DNA of 64,000 nucleotides from an uncultured Bacteroidales bacterium (GCA_910586395.1 CAJUFX010000003.1:231482-295481); one strand, 5' to 3'; shown: positions 15,823 through 25,312, counted from the first letter of the stretch. The notes: a model not told the origin generated them from the letters alone. Numbers and translations: made by a program.

Positions 15823-18300
15823 CTAAAGATTCTCTTTCAAAAAGCGCGTCATCGTCTCGTACAGATGTTCGCGCGCGTTGCCGCCGGTCAGGCTGTGATT
15901 GCGGTTCGGATAAGCCTGGAACGAAAACGGCTTCAAATGCGCCTGCAACTTATCCACAAGCATCATGCTGTTTTGGAAATGCACGTTGTCGTCGCCCGTG
16001 CCGTGCGCCAGAAAATAATGTCCTTGTTTCTTGTCCGCCCAGTAAATCGGCGAATTGGCGTCGTAGCCGCCGGGGTTCTCGGCCGGCGTGCGCATGAAGC
16101 GTTCGGTATAAACGTTGTCGTAATACCGCCAGGACGTAACGGGCGCGACGGCCATCGCCGCCTTCCAAAGCCCCTCGCCGCGGAACAGACAGGAAGAAGA
16201 CATGAAGCCGCCGTAACTCCAGCCCCAGATCGCGATGCGGGCCGGATCGACGAAGTCCCATTCGGCCGCGATATGACGGACAACGGCCATCTGATCCTGC
16301 GTCTCGTAACGCCCCAACTGCAGATACGTGCATTTCTTGAAGGCCTCGCCCCGTCCGCCGGTACCGCGGTTATCGACACAGAGTACGATATAGCCTTGGT
16401 TTACCAAATAGGTGTACCACCAGTAATCCATGCCGCCGTATTGGTTCAGCACCTGCTGCGAACCCGGCCCGCCGTAGAGGAACATCAGCACCGGATAGCG
16501 GCGGCCGGCCTCCATCCGCGCCGGCTGCATGACCCAATAATACAAGGTATCGAAGCCCGCGGCCCGCGCGGCCAAACGGTCCAAGAGAGCCTGCGTGGCC
16601 GGAGAGCCGTCGCCGGCGGGTTGGATCGTGTCGGGAAACGGCGTCCGATAAGCGCCTACGGCCATTTTCCCGAAACGGCGTTGCGGTTGCCCCTCGGCCT
16701 GCAAACGGGTCTGCATGGCTTCGTTGCCCTCTATGACGGAAAGCAGCTGTTCGCTCTCGCCATTGAGCGCATACTCGCAATAACGCGGTGCCGTGACGGC
16801 CGAAGAATGCACGAGGATGACGCGCTTGAAGTCATCGCTGAACCGGGCGCGGCACACCCCGCCCTTGGCCTGCAGTTCGTAGGCCAGACGCCGCATACCG
16901 CGGCCGTCCAAACCCACCGTCATGACCTCTATGTTATAAGGCACGCTGTAGTTGGCCGAGAAATAGACGCGGCCATGCTTTTCGTCCACGCCGTAAAGTT
17001 GGTGCACTTCGTATTGGCCCTGCGTCAGCCGGCGCAACAGGGTGCCGTCAAAATCATAAAGATACAGATGCCGGTAGCCGTCGCGTTCGGAGGCGATAAG
17101 CCAACGGCTCTCATCCGAAAAACAATAGATGTCGTCTGTGATTTCGACATAGCAGTCGTTGCGTTCTTCATAGAGCGGCTTGGCCAACGGGCTGACCCAA
17201 GCCGTCGCCGCCGGATCCGCCGCCAGTTTCTTGGCCACCGATACCTTGACGAAAGCCGCCTGCGCCCCCTCGGCATCGGCCTGCCAACGCCAAATGCGCA
17301 AGTGGTTCTGATGACGGTTCAACGTATAGAACAACAACGTATTGGTCTTAGGCGTCCAGCGCAGACGCGGGATGTAAGCCACCGCTTCGCTCCCGTCGCC
17401 CGTGCTGCGGGCTTCCGTCCGGCAAATCGGCTGCGTGCGGTGATGCGCCAAGTCATAGACCATGAGCTGTACGGTCGAGTTGTCGTCGCCGGCTTTCGGA
17501 TATTTATAGCGGTATGGCTGCGGATAGAGCGCCCCCCACTGCGTGAACCCGAATTCCGGCACGCGGCTTTCGTCCGAACGCAGATAGGCGATGTAACGGC
17601 TGTCGGGACTCCAGGCATACGCCTTCGTGAAACCGAATTCCTCCTCATACACCCAATCGGTATGGCCGTTGAGGATACGGTTGAACGCACCGTCTCCGGT
17701 CAAAGCCAACTCTGAGGTTTTATCCTTGAAATCAAATACGTAGAGGTTGTTGTCACGTATATACGCGAGTTGGCGGCCGTCGGGCGAGAAGGCCGGTTCC
17801 TGTATGCGGCCCCGTATCGCCAATACACGCATATCCGTGCCGGAAGCCGCCGGTCCGGCTGTCGGCCACGTCAGCAAAAAGGCCGTACTGCGGTAAGACC
17901 AACGGTAAACGGCCTCGCGGTCGGCAAGCAACAGCACGGCCGTGCGCTGCGGGTTCCATATAAAATCGAACACCTGATTCTCGGTGGATACACCGCCGTG
18001 CGCCCCGTCCGCCCGGCCAAGCGCGGCCGCGACGTCTTCCCAACGCACGAGCGTGTCGCGTCCGACCTCCCGTTTGTCGCCGTCCTGCCGCACGCGCACG
18101 AGACCGGCCGCTTCCCATATATCGTAACTGTCTCCCTGCAAACGATATTGCAGGCCGGCCGGCGTTTTTACCTTATAGGCCGGATCGTGAAAAATATCCG
18201 CTATCGTCATATCCGTCGTCTGTGCTTCGGCCGCGCCGCCCGTCAGACACATCATGCCCGCCATAACGGCCGCCATCCCTTTCATTGCTGTTTTCAACAT
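15823..18300 (-). CDS. S9 family peptidase (dipeptidyl peptidase IV-like)
   Basis: An 825-residue exported serine peptidase. It has a signal peptide (cleavage after GGAAEAQ), an N-terminal beta-propeller of the DPPIV type and a C-terminal alpha/beta hydrolase with nucleophile GWSYGG, the catalytic Asp in GTGDDNVH and His in NRNHS. DPPIV-like enzymes release dipeptides, often Xaa-Pro, in the periplasm and feed peptide fermentation. No clear promoter is visible in the gap 18301-18369, which does carry a short direct repeat (ATGAATCC twice). Confidence 0.92.
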   Translation of the reverse strand: MLKTAMKGMAAVMAGMMCLTGGAAEAQTTDMTIADIFHDPAYKVKTPAGLQYRLQGDSYDIWEAAGLVRVRQDGDKREVGRDTLVRWEDVAAALGRADGAHGGVSTENQVFDFIWNPQRTAVLLLADREAVYRWSYRSTAFLLTWPTAGPAASGTDMRVLAIRGRIQEPAFSPDGRQLAYIRDNNLYVFDFKDKTSELALTGDGAFNRILNGHTDWVYEEEFGFTKAYAWSPDSRYIAYLRSDESRVPEFGFTQWGALYPQPYRYKYPKAGDDNSTVQLMVYDLAHHRTQPICRTEARSTGDGSEAVAYIPRLRWTPKTNTLLFYTLNRHQNHLRIWRWQADAEGAQAAFVKVSVAKKLAADPAATAWVSPLAKPLYEERNDCYVEITDDIYCFSDESRWLIASERDGYRHLYLYDFDGTLLRRLTQGQYEVHQLYGVDEKHGRVYFSANYSVPYNIEVMTVGLDGRGMRRLAYELQAKGGVCRARFSDDFKRVILVHSSAVTAPRYCEYALNGESEQLLSVIEGNEAMQTRLQAEGQPQRRFGKMAVGAYRTPFPDTIQPAGDGSPATQALLDRLAARAAGFDTLYYWVMQPARMEAGRRYPVLMFLYGGPGSQQVLNQYGGMDYWWYTYLVNQGYIVLCVDNRGTGGRGEAFKKCTYLQLGRYETQDQMAVVRHIAAEWDFVDPARIAIWGWSYGGFMSSSCLFRGEGLWKAAMAVAPVTSWRYYDNVYTERFMRTPAENPGGYDANSPIYWADKKQGHYFLAHGTGDDNVHFQNSMMLVDKLQAHLKPFSFQAYPNRNHSLTGGNAREHLYETMTRFLKENL

Positions 18301-18369
18301 ATCGTTTTTTTCTATTTTATCGTATATGAATCCTTGTTCATGAATCCGTTTGCATTATCCGCCGGCCTT

Positions 18370-19218
18370 TCAGATCAGTTTACGGCTGACCGCCATGATC
18401 CACGACCACGGCAACCATTGGGCCAGACGGCGGTGCCAGCCGTTCCAGAAGCCGTAAGTCACGACGGCCTTTCCTTTGCGCGCCGCCCGCAGCGTATGCC
18501 GCACGACATCCGGCGCGTCCGTCATCCAGAACGCGTCGGCCCGGCCGAGCCGCTTGAGCGCGTAGGTCTCGTTGCCGATTTCCCAAAAGGCCGTGCGGAC
18601 GGGACCCGGACAAAGCACCGTCAGCGAGACGTCGCGCCCGGCCGCCCGCAGTTCCTGCCGCAAGGCGCGGCCGTAGAACAGCACGAACGACTTACTCGCG
18701 GCATAGACGTTCATGCCGGGCAACGGACAGAACGCGGCCGTGGAGGCGATTTCCACGATGCGGCCGCCGGAAGCCATATATGGCAGACACATTTCGGTGA
18801 CGCGCACCACCGCTTTGACATTGAGGTCTATCATGCGTTCGGCCCAGTCGGCTCCCACGGCTTCCCAATTGCCGAATTTGCCGAAGCCGGCCGCTTGGAC
18901 GACCCAGTTCAAAGCGGGCTTTTCGGCCGCCAAGGCCGCGTGAAGGCGCGCCAAGTCTTCCGCCTTGCACAAATCCAAGGCCAGGATGCGGCATGCCGGA
19001 AAAGCCCGCCCTCCCGCCTCCGCCTCGCGGCGGCCGGCTTCGACGACGGCCGCCATAGCCTCCGCCCGCCGGGCCACGAGCCACAGGGTCTTGCAGCGGC
19101 CGTCGCGCGCCAGTTGGCGCGCAAATTCGGCCCCCAAGCCGGAAGAAGCGCCGGTTATCAAAGCCGTCATGCCTGCCCTGTTCTTCGGATCACCCTTAAA
19201 AAATCCCTTTCCAGACAT
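18370..19218 (-). CDS. Short-chain dehydrogenase/reductase
   Basis: A classical SDR with the nucleotide-binding TALITGASSGLGAEFA and active-site YAASK. Substrate unknown. The frame is open back to 19278, but that ATG lies on the promoter (19248-19278). I chose the ATG at 19218 (MSGKGFF); the ATG at 19170 (MTALITGASSG) matches the usual SDR N-terminus and is equally plausible. The gene is divergent from efp, and its 3' end faces into the S9 peptidase promoter region. Confidence 0.85.
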   Translation of the reverse strand: MSGKGFFKGDPKNRAGMTALITGASSGLGAEFARQLARDGRCKTLWLVARRAEAMAAVVEAGRREAEAGGRAFPACRILALDLCKAEDLARLHAALAAEKPALNWVVQAAGFGKFGNWEAVGADWAERMIDLNVKAVVRVTEMCLPYMASGGRIVEIASTAAFCPLPGMNVYAASKSFVLFYGRALRQELRAAGRDVSLTVLCPGPVRTAFWEIGNETYALKRLGRADAFWMTDAPDVVRHTLRAARKGKAVVTYGFWNGWHRRLAQWLPWSWIMAVSRKLI

Positions 19219-19247
19219 AGAAACTTCCTTTGCTACAGCCTTAGTCG

Positions 19248-19278
19248 CAAAAATAAGCATTATGCCCCAACCAACCAA
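19248..19278 (-). promoter_or_regulatory. Promoter of the SDR gene
   Basis: On the minus strand there is a TATTTTTG (19248-19255) with a TTGG-like -33 at 19275-19278. It overlaps the most upstream possible SDR start and so argues for a downstream start. Confidence 0.6.
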
Positions 19279-19327
19279 GCCAGTGCCAGCCTTTTCACCC
19301 CCACTTTTTTACTAATCTTTTTTTACC

Positions 19328-19335
19328 TACCTTTG
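19328..19335 (+). promoter_or_regulatory. -7 element of the efp promoter
   Basis: TACCTTTG at 19328-19335, preceded by a T-rich -33 region without a perfect TTTG. The leader to the efp ATG is about 33 nt. Confidence 0.6.
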
Positions 19336-19373
19336 CACACTTTATTATGTGCAATTAAACAACAATTATTGTA

Positions 19374-19934
19374 ATGGCAACCACAGCAGACTTCAAAAAC
19401 GGTTTGTGTTTAGAGTTCAACAATGATCTCTGGCAAATAGTAGAATTTCAACATGTTAAACCCGGAAAAGGTAGCGCCTTCGTCCGTACGAAACTCAAGA
19501 ATCTCCGCAACGGCCGCGTTTTGCAAAACACGTTTCCGGCCGGCGTCAAGGTCGATACCGCCCGTGTCGAACGTCGTCCCTACCAATTCCTCTACAAGGA
19601 AGACACGTCCTATAATTTCATGCACGCCGAGACGTTCGAGCAGATCAGCATCGAAGAGAACCTGATCACGAACCCGCAATTCCTTAAGGAAGGCTGCATC
19701 GTGGACATCCTGATCCACAGCGAGACCGAAACGCCGCTGACCTGCGATCTGCCGGCTTATATGGAATTCGAAGTCACCTATACCGAACCCGGCGAAAAGG
19801 GCAATACGGCGACGAACGCCACGAAAGAAGCCATTTTGGACACGGGCGCCAAGATCCGCGTGCCGCTCTTCATCAATACGGGCGAAAAAATCAAGGTGGA
19901 TACGCGCAGCGGCGAATATTCCTCACGCGCCTAA
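19374..19934 (+). CDS. efp: Translation elongation factor P
   Basis: A 186-residue protein with the three-beta-barrel EF-P sequence. The modified-lysine loop is HVKPGKGSAF, with Lys32 equivalent to E. coli Lys34. EF-P rescues ribosomes stalled at polyproline. No modification enzyme gene (epmA, epmB or earP) is in this window; an unmodified or differently modified Lys is possible. It is followed after 30 nt by lpxD, likely in the same transcript. Confidence 0.97.
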   Translation: MATTADFKNGLCLEFNNDLWQIVEFQHVKPGKGSAFVRTKLKNLRNGRVLQNTFPAGVKVDTARVERRPYQFLYKEDTSYNFMHAETFEQISIEENLITNPQFLKEGCIVDILIHSETETPLTCDLPAYMEFEVTYTEPGEKGNTATNATKEAILDTGAKIRVPLFINTGEKIKVDTRSGEYSSRA

Positions 19935-19964
19935 CCGCTCGGCTTCGGCCTAAAAACTTAACCC

Positions 19965-20909
19965 ATGAAATTCAGCAAGCCCTATACCATCGCCGAACTG
20001 ACCGCCTTGATGCCGGTACAGCCGCGCCTGATCGGAAAAGCCGACCTCCTGCTCACGGGTATGAACGAAATCCACATGGTGGAACCCGGTGACGTAACGT
20101 TCGTGGACGCGGAGAAATACTACGACATGGTGCTGAACTCGGCGGCCGACGTCATCCTTATCAATAAGGAAGCGGCCTGCCCCGAAGGCAAGTGCCTGCT
20201 CGTGACCGAAGACCCGCTCTCCTGCTTCAACGCGCTGACGCGGCACTTCCGGCCGTTCGAGCCCTGCCCCTCCGCCATCAGCCCCACGGCCGAAATCGGC
20301 GAAGGCACGGTCATTCAGCCCAACGTTTTTGTCGGCAACCACGTCAAAATCGGCAAGAACTGCATCATTCACGCCAACGTCAGCATCTACGATCACACCG
20401 TCATAGGCGACAACGTCATCATCCAATCCAACAGCGTCATAGGCGGCGACGCCTATTATTTCAAGCATGACACCTGCGACACGTTGCGCCGCATCGATTC
20501 CTGCGGCCGCACGGTATTGGAAGACAATGTGGAAATCGGCGCGCTCTGCGCGATCGACAAGGGGGTGACGGGCGACACGATTATCGGACAGGGGACGAAA
20601 CTGGACAACTTCGTCCAAATCGGCCACGACACGCATATCGGCAAACACTGCCTCGTGGGCGCGCACTGCGCCGTGGCGGGCGTGACGACCTTGGGCGACC
20701 ACGTGATTCTGTGGGCCGACGTCATGGTCAACAAAGATCTCGTCTTGGAAGACGGCACCGTGGTGTTGGCCACATCGGCCGTCGATAAGTCGCTGACCAA
20801 AGGCGTCTATTTCGGTACGCCGGCCATCGAAGCCCGCAAGAAATGGAAAGAGATGGCGGCCATGCGCATGTTGCCCGACATGATGGAAAAAATCAAGCAC
20901 CTGCTGTAA
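19965..20909 (+). CDS. lpxD: UDP-3-O-(3-hydroxyacyl)glucosamine N-acyltransferase-like protein
   Basis: A 314-residue left-handed beta-helix acyltransferase. It has an N-terminal LpxD uridine-binding domain (residues 1 to about 100), then hexapeptide repeats, with the catalytic-His region NFVQIGHDTHIG and a C-terminal helix. LpxD adds the N-linked hydroxyacyl chain in lipid A synthesis. Bacteroidetes often carry two LpxD-like paralogues, so this may be either copy. It ends at the bidirectional terminator 20975-21008. Confidence 0.9.
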   Translation: MKFSKPYTIAELTALMPVQPRLIGKADLLLTGMNEIHMVEPGDVTFVDAEKYYDMVLNSAADVILINKEAACPEGKCLLVTEDPLSCFNALTRHFRPFEPCPSAISPTAEIGEGTVIQPNVFVGNHVKIGKNCIIHANVSIYDHTVIGDNVIIQSNSVIGGDAYYFKHDTCDTLRRIDSCGRTVLEDNVEIGALCAIDKGVTGDTIIGQGTKLDNFVQIGHDTHIGKHCLVGAHCAVAGVTTLGDHVILWADVMVNKDLVLEDGTVVLATSAVDKSLTKGVYFGTPAIEARKKWKEMAAMRMLPDMMEKIKHLL

Positions 20910-20974
20910 ACGATACACATCGACAACCGTTACAGCTTCGCAACCTGATCTTTCGATGCAGGTGCGACCCAACG

Positions 20975-21008
20975 AAAAAGGCGGCTTCTCAACGAAGCCG
21001 CCTTTTTT
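20975..21008. terminator. Bidirectional intrinsic terminator after lpxD
   Basis: A 14-bp perfect stem (20975-20988 with 20994-21007) has a TCAAC loop flanked by A and T tracts. It serves lpxD (plus) and the end of the V-ATPase/O-antigen-ligase/lipoprotein transcript (minus). Confidence 0.9.
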
Positions 21009-21061
21009 CTTATCCACTCCGCACGGGCAAACCATCGAGCAGGTCTGCCCCATACCCATGC

Positions 21062-21457
21062 CTAATATCCAGGCGGTACGGGTGCATTCGGGCCATGCGG
21101 ACGATGAGGCGGCGGGGGCGGTACAGGACGGCCGGAAGGCGGCGTGCCCCACTGCACCGGTGCCTTGACCTTGACGGTCTGCATCGAGAAAATACCGCCC
21201 GTAAGTAGCGAAACCAAAAAATCCGCGAAACCGAAGCCCGTCCGAATCTCGCAATGGCCGTCGCGCGGCACCGCCGTCCGTGCGTGTCCGATCGGTATCA
21301 GGCCCCAAAACAAATAGCACTGCTTGGCTTTCGAATAAGTATAGGACGCCGCCTTGTCCGCCTTGGTGGCGATACGGTAGTCCCCCACGCTGGTCCGCGT
21401 CGTATAGCACGACTGGCAAACGAAGACCACCAGCAAAAACAAAATCATTTTTTTCAT
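21062..21457 (-). CDS. Small lipoprotein, Bor-like, with proline-rich tail
   Basis: A 131-residue protein with a lipobox (FVCQSC) at about residue 16 and a compact domain (CYLFWGLIPIG, GFADFLVSLLTGGIFSMQTVKV) reminiscent of Bor-family lipoproteins, then a Pro/His-rich tail of about 30 residues. Function unknown. Its start overlaps the O-antigen-ligase-like stop by 4 nt, so translation is coupled. Confidence 0.7.
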   Translation of the reverse strand: MKKMILFLLVVFVCQSCYTTRTSVGDYRIATKADKAASYTYSKAKQCYLFWGLIPIGHARTAVPRDGHCEIRTGFGFADFLVSLLTGGIFSMQTVKVKAPVQWGTPPSGRPVPPPPPHRPHGPNAPVPPGY

Positions 21458-22929
21458 CGATGTATTGTTTTAGATTCGTTATCCACCGACAGACCGCGCA
21501 CATAGGCGGCCTGCAACAGGGCCAGCATCAGGAATACGGAGAAGCGGCCGCTGTCCAAACAGAGAAAGTTGTTGAACAAACCCTGTACGAAATAGGCGGT
21601 CAGACCGAGGAGCAACGACAAGATCCAAGCGCGTTGCCGGCAGGCGGTATCCGCCCCATTGGCCGTAGTATCCGAACTTCCGGCCGACGATAAGCCGCCG
21701 GCCTTCCGGCCTACCGCCCGGTAGGCCTTGATGCCGGCCGTAAAGCCGAAGACGACGATACAGAGAAACAACAGACCGCCCGGCACGCCCGTCTCGCAGA
21801 AAGCCGAAGCGTACTCACTATGGGCGTTGCCTCTGTCGCCCTCGAACGTGCTGAGTTCGGTCAAATCTTCTTCCCGCTGATACGGGCCGTAAACGAACGA
21901 ATAGACGTCTTTGCCGCAGCCGAGCAACGGATAATCGGCTGTCAGGCGGGCGGCGCACTTCCAACGGTTCACACGCTCCATGCTGGAAACATCCTGCCGG
22001 TACTGCACGAGCGAAAGCATGTTCCGTCCCCAGTTCTCGGACTTGCCGGCCGCCTGCGCCCGTCCTTGCCGCACGCCCCACAGGCCGCCCGCCGCAACCA
22101 ACGTCAAGACGACGAGGGCGGAAACCACCCGTACCCGTCGCGGCCAACGCAGCCAATACAATACGGCCGCCACCCCCACCGGCACGAGCAGACAAGCCGC
22201 GGCCGCCCGGCCATGGCTGACCCAAAGCGCGGTCACGAAAACCAGGCTCATACCGACGGCCGCCATGCGTTGCCACGGCCGTACGGCATAACGCACGAAA
22301 TACAGGCACGGAAACAGCCACAGCCCCAGCATCGCGCCCCAATGCGTATGATCGGCCATAAAAGGCCTCGGTATCCTGAAAATCAAATTTATCGGAATCG
22401 ATTCGCCGAAAAGATAACGGCCGATGCCGTAAAGCGAAACGATGGTTAATCCAAGCAAAGCCGCCCAGGCCGCCCGCCGTCCGAACCCACCGCCGGGCAT
22501 CTCCGTCTCTATTTTAAAGACGGCGTAAAAAGCCGTCAACACAGAGGCCGCATACGTGACGGAGGCCTTGAACGCCACCATCGGATAAGCCGAAAAAAAA
22601 GCGCCTATCCACATCCACAGCAGATAGGCGCCTATCCACCAACGCAACTCGCAAGGCCAAAAGCCGTCCGGGCGTCTCAGCCCCAAATCGGCTTTAAACC
22701 GTCTCTGTCCCCATAACACAAACACAAACAACAGACACGACAGCCCCAACAGAAATTCCGCCGGCAAGCGCATGTTGCCGATACCGCCCAACGGATACTC
22801 CACGCTGACGAAACTGAAAAAAGCCGTCGCACAAAGCAGACCGTCGAGATAAAATACCGAACGACTGTAAGCCGTTCCGATTTGAGGATCCTTCACCATC
22901 GGCAACAATACGCGCTCAAACAGACGCAA
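21454..22929 (-). CDS. O-antigen ligase family membrane protein
   Basis: A 491-residue polytopic protein with about 11-12 hydrophobic segments and a large periplasmic loop containing the conserved region GCGKDVYSFVYGPYQ...HSEYASAFCETGVPGG, typical of Wzy_C/WaaL-type ligases. Such enzymes transfer glycans from undecaprenyl carriers to lipid A-core or to other acceptors; the exact substrate is unknown. It begins 1 nt after the V-ATPase K subunit stop, an unexpected partner for an ATPase operon. Confidence 0.8.
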   Translation of the reverse strand: MRLFERVLLPMVKDPQIGTAYSRSVFYLDGLLCATAFFSFVSVEYPLGGIGNMRLPAEFLLGLSCLLFVFVLWGQRRFKADLGLRRPDGFWPCELRWWIGAYLLWMWIGAFFSAYPMVAFKASVTYAASVLTAFYAVFKIETEMPGGGFGRRAAWAALLGLTIVSLYGIGRYLFGESIPINLIFRIPRPFMADHTHWGAMLGLWLFPCLYFVRYAVRPWQRMAAVGMSLVFVTALWVSHGRAAAACLLVPVGVAAVLYWLRWPRRVRVVSALVVLTLVAAGGLWGVRQGRAQAAGKSENWGRNMLSLVQYRQDVSSMERVNRWKCAARLTADYPLLGCGKDVYSFVYGPYQREEDLTELSTFEGDRGNAHSEYASAFCETGVPGGLLFLCIVVFGFTAGIKAYRAVGRKAGGLSSAGSSDTTANGADTACRQRAWILSLLLGLTAYFVQGLFNNFLCLDSGRFSVFLMLALLQAAYVRGLSVDNESKTIHR

Positions 22930-22930
22930 A

Positions 22931-23377
22931 TTAAATCGTACCGCCGATCAAAATCACGGTCAAAAGCGCGATAATGGCGTACAGTTCCGGAAATACGGCC
23001 AAAATCATCGTGCTGGCAAACAGGTTGTGACCGCCGCCTATGCCATGAATACCGTCCACACAGATACGCGCCTGACGCAAGGCCGAGAAAAAGCCCACAA
23101 CGCCCAAAGCCAAACCGCCGGCGAATACGGCCGAAGCCGCGAGCCACGAAATTTCGGGCGTAATCTTCGTGTAAATCAAGAAGAAGCCGACAAAGCCGTA
23201 CAGACCCTGAGTAGAAGGCAACGCACTCAAAGCCGTGCACGAGCCCAAAACCGACGGATTCTTCTTCAACGCGCCCAAAGTCGCGCTACCGCACATAGAC
23301 AAACCGTAAGCACTGCCGATACCGGTCAGACCTACCATCAGGGCGATGCCCAAATACGCTAAAACAACAGCTTCCAT
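22931..23377 (-). CDS. ntpK: V-type ATP synthase subunit K (proteolipid)
   Basis: A 148-residue protein with four membrane helices, the double-hairpin c-subunit form. Ion-site residues Leu53, Thr56, Gln57 (LPSTQGLYG), Gln102 (RQAR) and Glu131 (FPELYAII) match Enterococcus hirae NtpK Leu61, Thr64, Gln65, Gln110 and Glu139 with the same spacing, a constant offset of 8. In E. hirae these bind Na+. The K ring is the rotor of the membrane sector. It lies last among the ATPase genes. Confidence 0.93.
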   Translation of the reverse strand: MEAVVLAYLGIALMVGLTGIGSAYGLSMCGSATLGALKKNPSVLGSCTALSALPSTQGLYGFVGFFLIYTKITPEISWLAASAVFAGGLALGVVGFFSALRQARICVDGIHGIGGGHNLFASTMILAVFPELYAIIALLTVILIGGTI

Positions 23378-23494
23378 TTCAATTTTTATTTTAAGAGTTT
23401 CTAATTTAAGTTTTTATTTTATTTCGGGTAACCGGGTGCCCCGCCCCTGCGGATGCCCCGACGGTCCAACCGCCCCTGCGGTTTCCACTCTGCC
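23378..23494. repeat. Gap between ntpI and ntpK with a 12-bp direct repeat
   Basis: This 117-nt gap holds two copies of CCGCCCCTGCGG (23441-23452 and 23470-23481), while its part nearest ntpK is AT-rich. No consensus promoter or terminator is seen on the minus strand. The role is unknown; it may tune expression of ntpK, which is needed in excess of the other subunits. Confidence 0.4.
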
Positions 23495-25312
23495 CTATTC
23501 CTCCACCTTGAACGCTTCGTACGGACGCCCACCGCCCGTAAAGCCCGCGTTCTTATAAAATTCCACAAACGTCAGACGCAACGGATGCACGACCGAGCCC
23601 AACGCGCAGAGCGCGATGTTGAGACCGTGCCCGAACAACAATATCAATATCATGACGAGTTGCTTGACCACCGGTATCGACCCGCTCATCTGCACGGCCA
23701 GGTCGTTGAACACGCCGCCGAGAATACCGCCCGTCAGCCCCAAGGCGAACAGGCGGATGTAGGAAAGCAGGTCGCCGACCAACCCCGTGGCCGTATTGTA
23801 ACTCGCCCAAAGGCCGGATCCCACATTCATCCAAACCGGCTTGTCCGGATTATTATAGAAGAAAGCACCGATAATGCCCGCGCCTACAAATCCATAACAG
23901 GCATAGCGAACGAAAGCCGGCAGCGTGAGCGCCGTCATCCGTTCGGCCACGAGCGGTATCGCGAACAGGAGGATAAGCCACCAGCCCAGCGGGCCGACGG
24001 CATATTTGAAACCCCGCTGCCGCGCTACGTTGAACACGTTCACGAGCATGCCGAACAAAATCTGGATCGCGCCCAACACAAGCGAGAGCATCATCAATTG
24101 GTCCTGATCGAGGATATAGGCGTGGAAACGCTTCAAAGCCGGAATATTGACGAGCGAGACGCCGAAGAACGTACCGGACAGCATGCCGAACACGACGGCC
24201 GCCGCCCCTAAATAGCAGACGAGCGACAATATCGGCCGCATGGCCGGCTTGACTTTTTTGCGCAACAAGAAGCCCGACAGCACGAACAGCAGGCCGTAGC
24301 CGGCATCACCCATACAGAAACCGAAAAACATCATGAAGAAAGGCGCGAACAAAGGCGTCAAATCCAATTCGCGGTAACCCGGCAAGGCGAACAACTTGGT
24401 AATCGGTTCGAAAAGACGCGCGTAAGCGTTGTTTTTAAGCAAGACGGGCACATCGGCCTGCGCCTCCGCCGGCAGTTCTTTGGCGGCCTGCCGCTGATAG
24501 AAAACGCCTTCCGCCTGCAAAAACGCCTCGAATTCGGCCTGATCCTTGACCGGCAGATAACCTTCCACAACGCGCAGGTTGCCTTCAGCCTCGGCCCGGA
24601 TATCGGTGCGCGCCACCTGATAGGCCAAGCGGTTCCAACAATGTTTGCGCGCCAAGCCGAAATCGGCCACGCGGTCGGCCGCATAAGCCACACGCGCTTC
24701 ATCCTTGGCTTTTTGCCGCCACGCCGCCTCCAACCGCACGGCCCATTCGGCCGGCGACTGCGTCGGCGCAGCCTCTTCCTGCACGCGCCATTCGGCCGGC
24801 AGTTCATCCCAATAGACAAAATAAACGCGGCCGCCCGCCTGCGCCACGGCCGCCACGGGATAAGCCGTTTCAGCCCCGGCCGGCCAGGTCTTAGCCGGCA
24901 CGCTGCCGAAATGCAACGTCAGTCCGGCTTGCACCAAACCGGCCAATACAGCCGGATCGTACGCGCCCCACACCGCCTCTTTTTCGGCGGCCTGCCACAA
25001 CGCCGTTTCCTGTTCGGCCGATTTGCGCGCCTGCTCGATGGCCTCTTCGGCCCAGGCGATGCGGGCGATTTCGTCTTCCGGATAATCCGCGGCCGCCCCC
25101 GCCGTATCCGCATGCAGACGCCGCCAATCCTTGAGCGCGCGTTCCAGACGTTCCGCCCGAACGCCCTGGCGGTAATCCTCCGCCTGCGTACCCTTCACGG
25201 CCAAATCGCCCAACGACAGATCCAACAGTCCCTTGGCCTGCAAGGCCTTTAAGAAAGGTTCGAAGTCCTGATGAAACAACAGGATTTCGTATTTGAGCAT
25301 CGGTTCTATCAT
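23495..25312 (-). CDS. ntpI: V-type ATP synthase subunit I (a subunit)
   Basis: A 605-residue protein with a cytosolic N-terminal half (coiled arm) and a C-terminal membrane half of about seven helices (FMMFFGFCMGDAGYG, LLSYIRLFALGLTGG). The RLFALGL arginine is the stator residue facing the proteolipid glutamate. It forms the ion half-channels. The annotated start overlaps the D gene by 4 nt; Met5 (MLKYEIL) is an alternative. Confidence 0.92.
   Translation of the reverse strand: MIEPMLKYEILLFHQDFEPFLKALQAKGLLDLSLGDLAVKGTQAEDYRQGVRAERLERALKDWRRLHADTAGAAADYPEDEIARIAWAEEAIEQARKSAEQETALWQAAEKEAVWGAYDPAVLAGLVQAGLTLHFGSVPAKTWPAGAETAYPVAAVAQAGGRVYFVYWDELPAEWRVQEEAAPTQSPAEWAVRLEAAWRQKAKDEARVAYAADRVADFGLARKHCWNRLAYQVARTDIRAEAEGNLRVVEGYLPVKDQAEFEAFLQAEGVFYQRQAAKELPAEAQADVPVLLKNNAYARLFEPITKLFALPGYRELDLTPLFAPFFMMFFGFCMGDAGYGLLFVLSGFLLRKKVKPAMRPILSLVCYLGAAAVVFGMLSGTFFGVSLVNIPALKRFHAYILDQDQLMMLSLVLGAIQILFGMLVNVFNVARQRGFKYAVGPLGWWLILLFAIPLVAERMTALTLPAFVRYACYGFVGAGIIGAFFYNNPDKPVWMNVGSGLWASYNTATGLVGDLLSYIRLFALGLTGGILGGVFNDLAVQMSGSIPVVKQLVMILILLFGHGLNIALCALGSVVHPLRLTFVEFYKNAGFTGGGRPYEAFKVEE

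Noticed and set aside
15865..17715. 616-codon plus-strand open frame opposite the S9 peptidase
   Set aside because: It is a shadow of the GC-rich peptidase gene. The product has no family features, while the minus strand has a complete peptidase with catalytic triad. Similar long shadows at 1047-2033 (-), 14504-15826 (+), 17770-19374 (+), 19950-21503 (-) and 27925-29259 (+) were dropped for the same reason.
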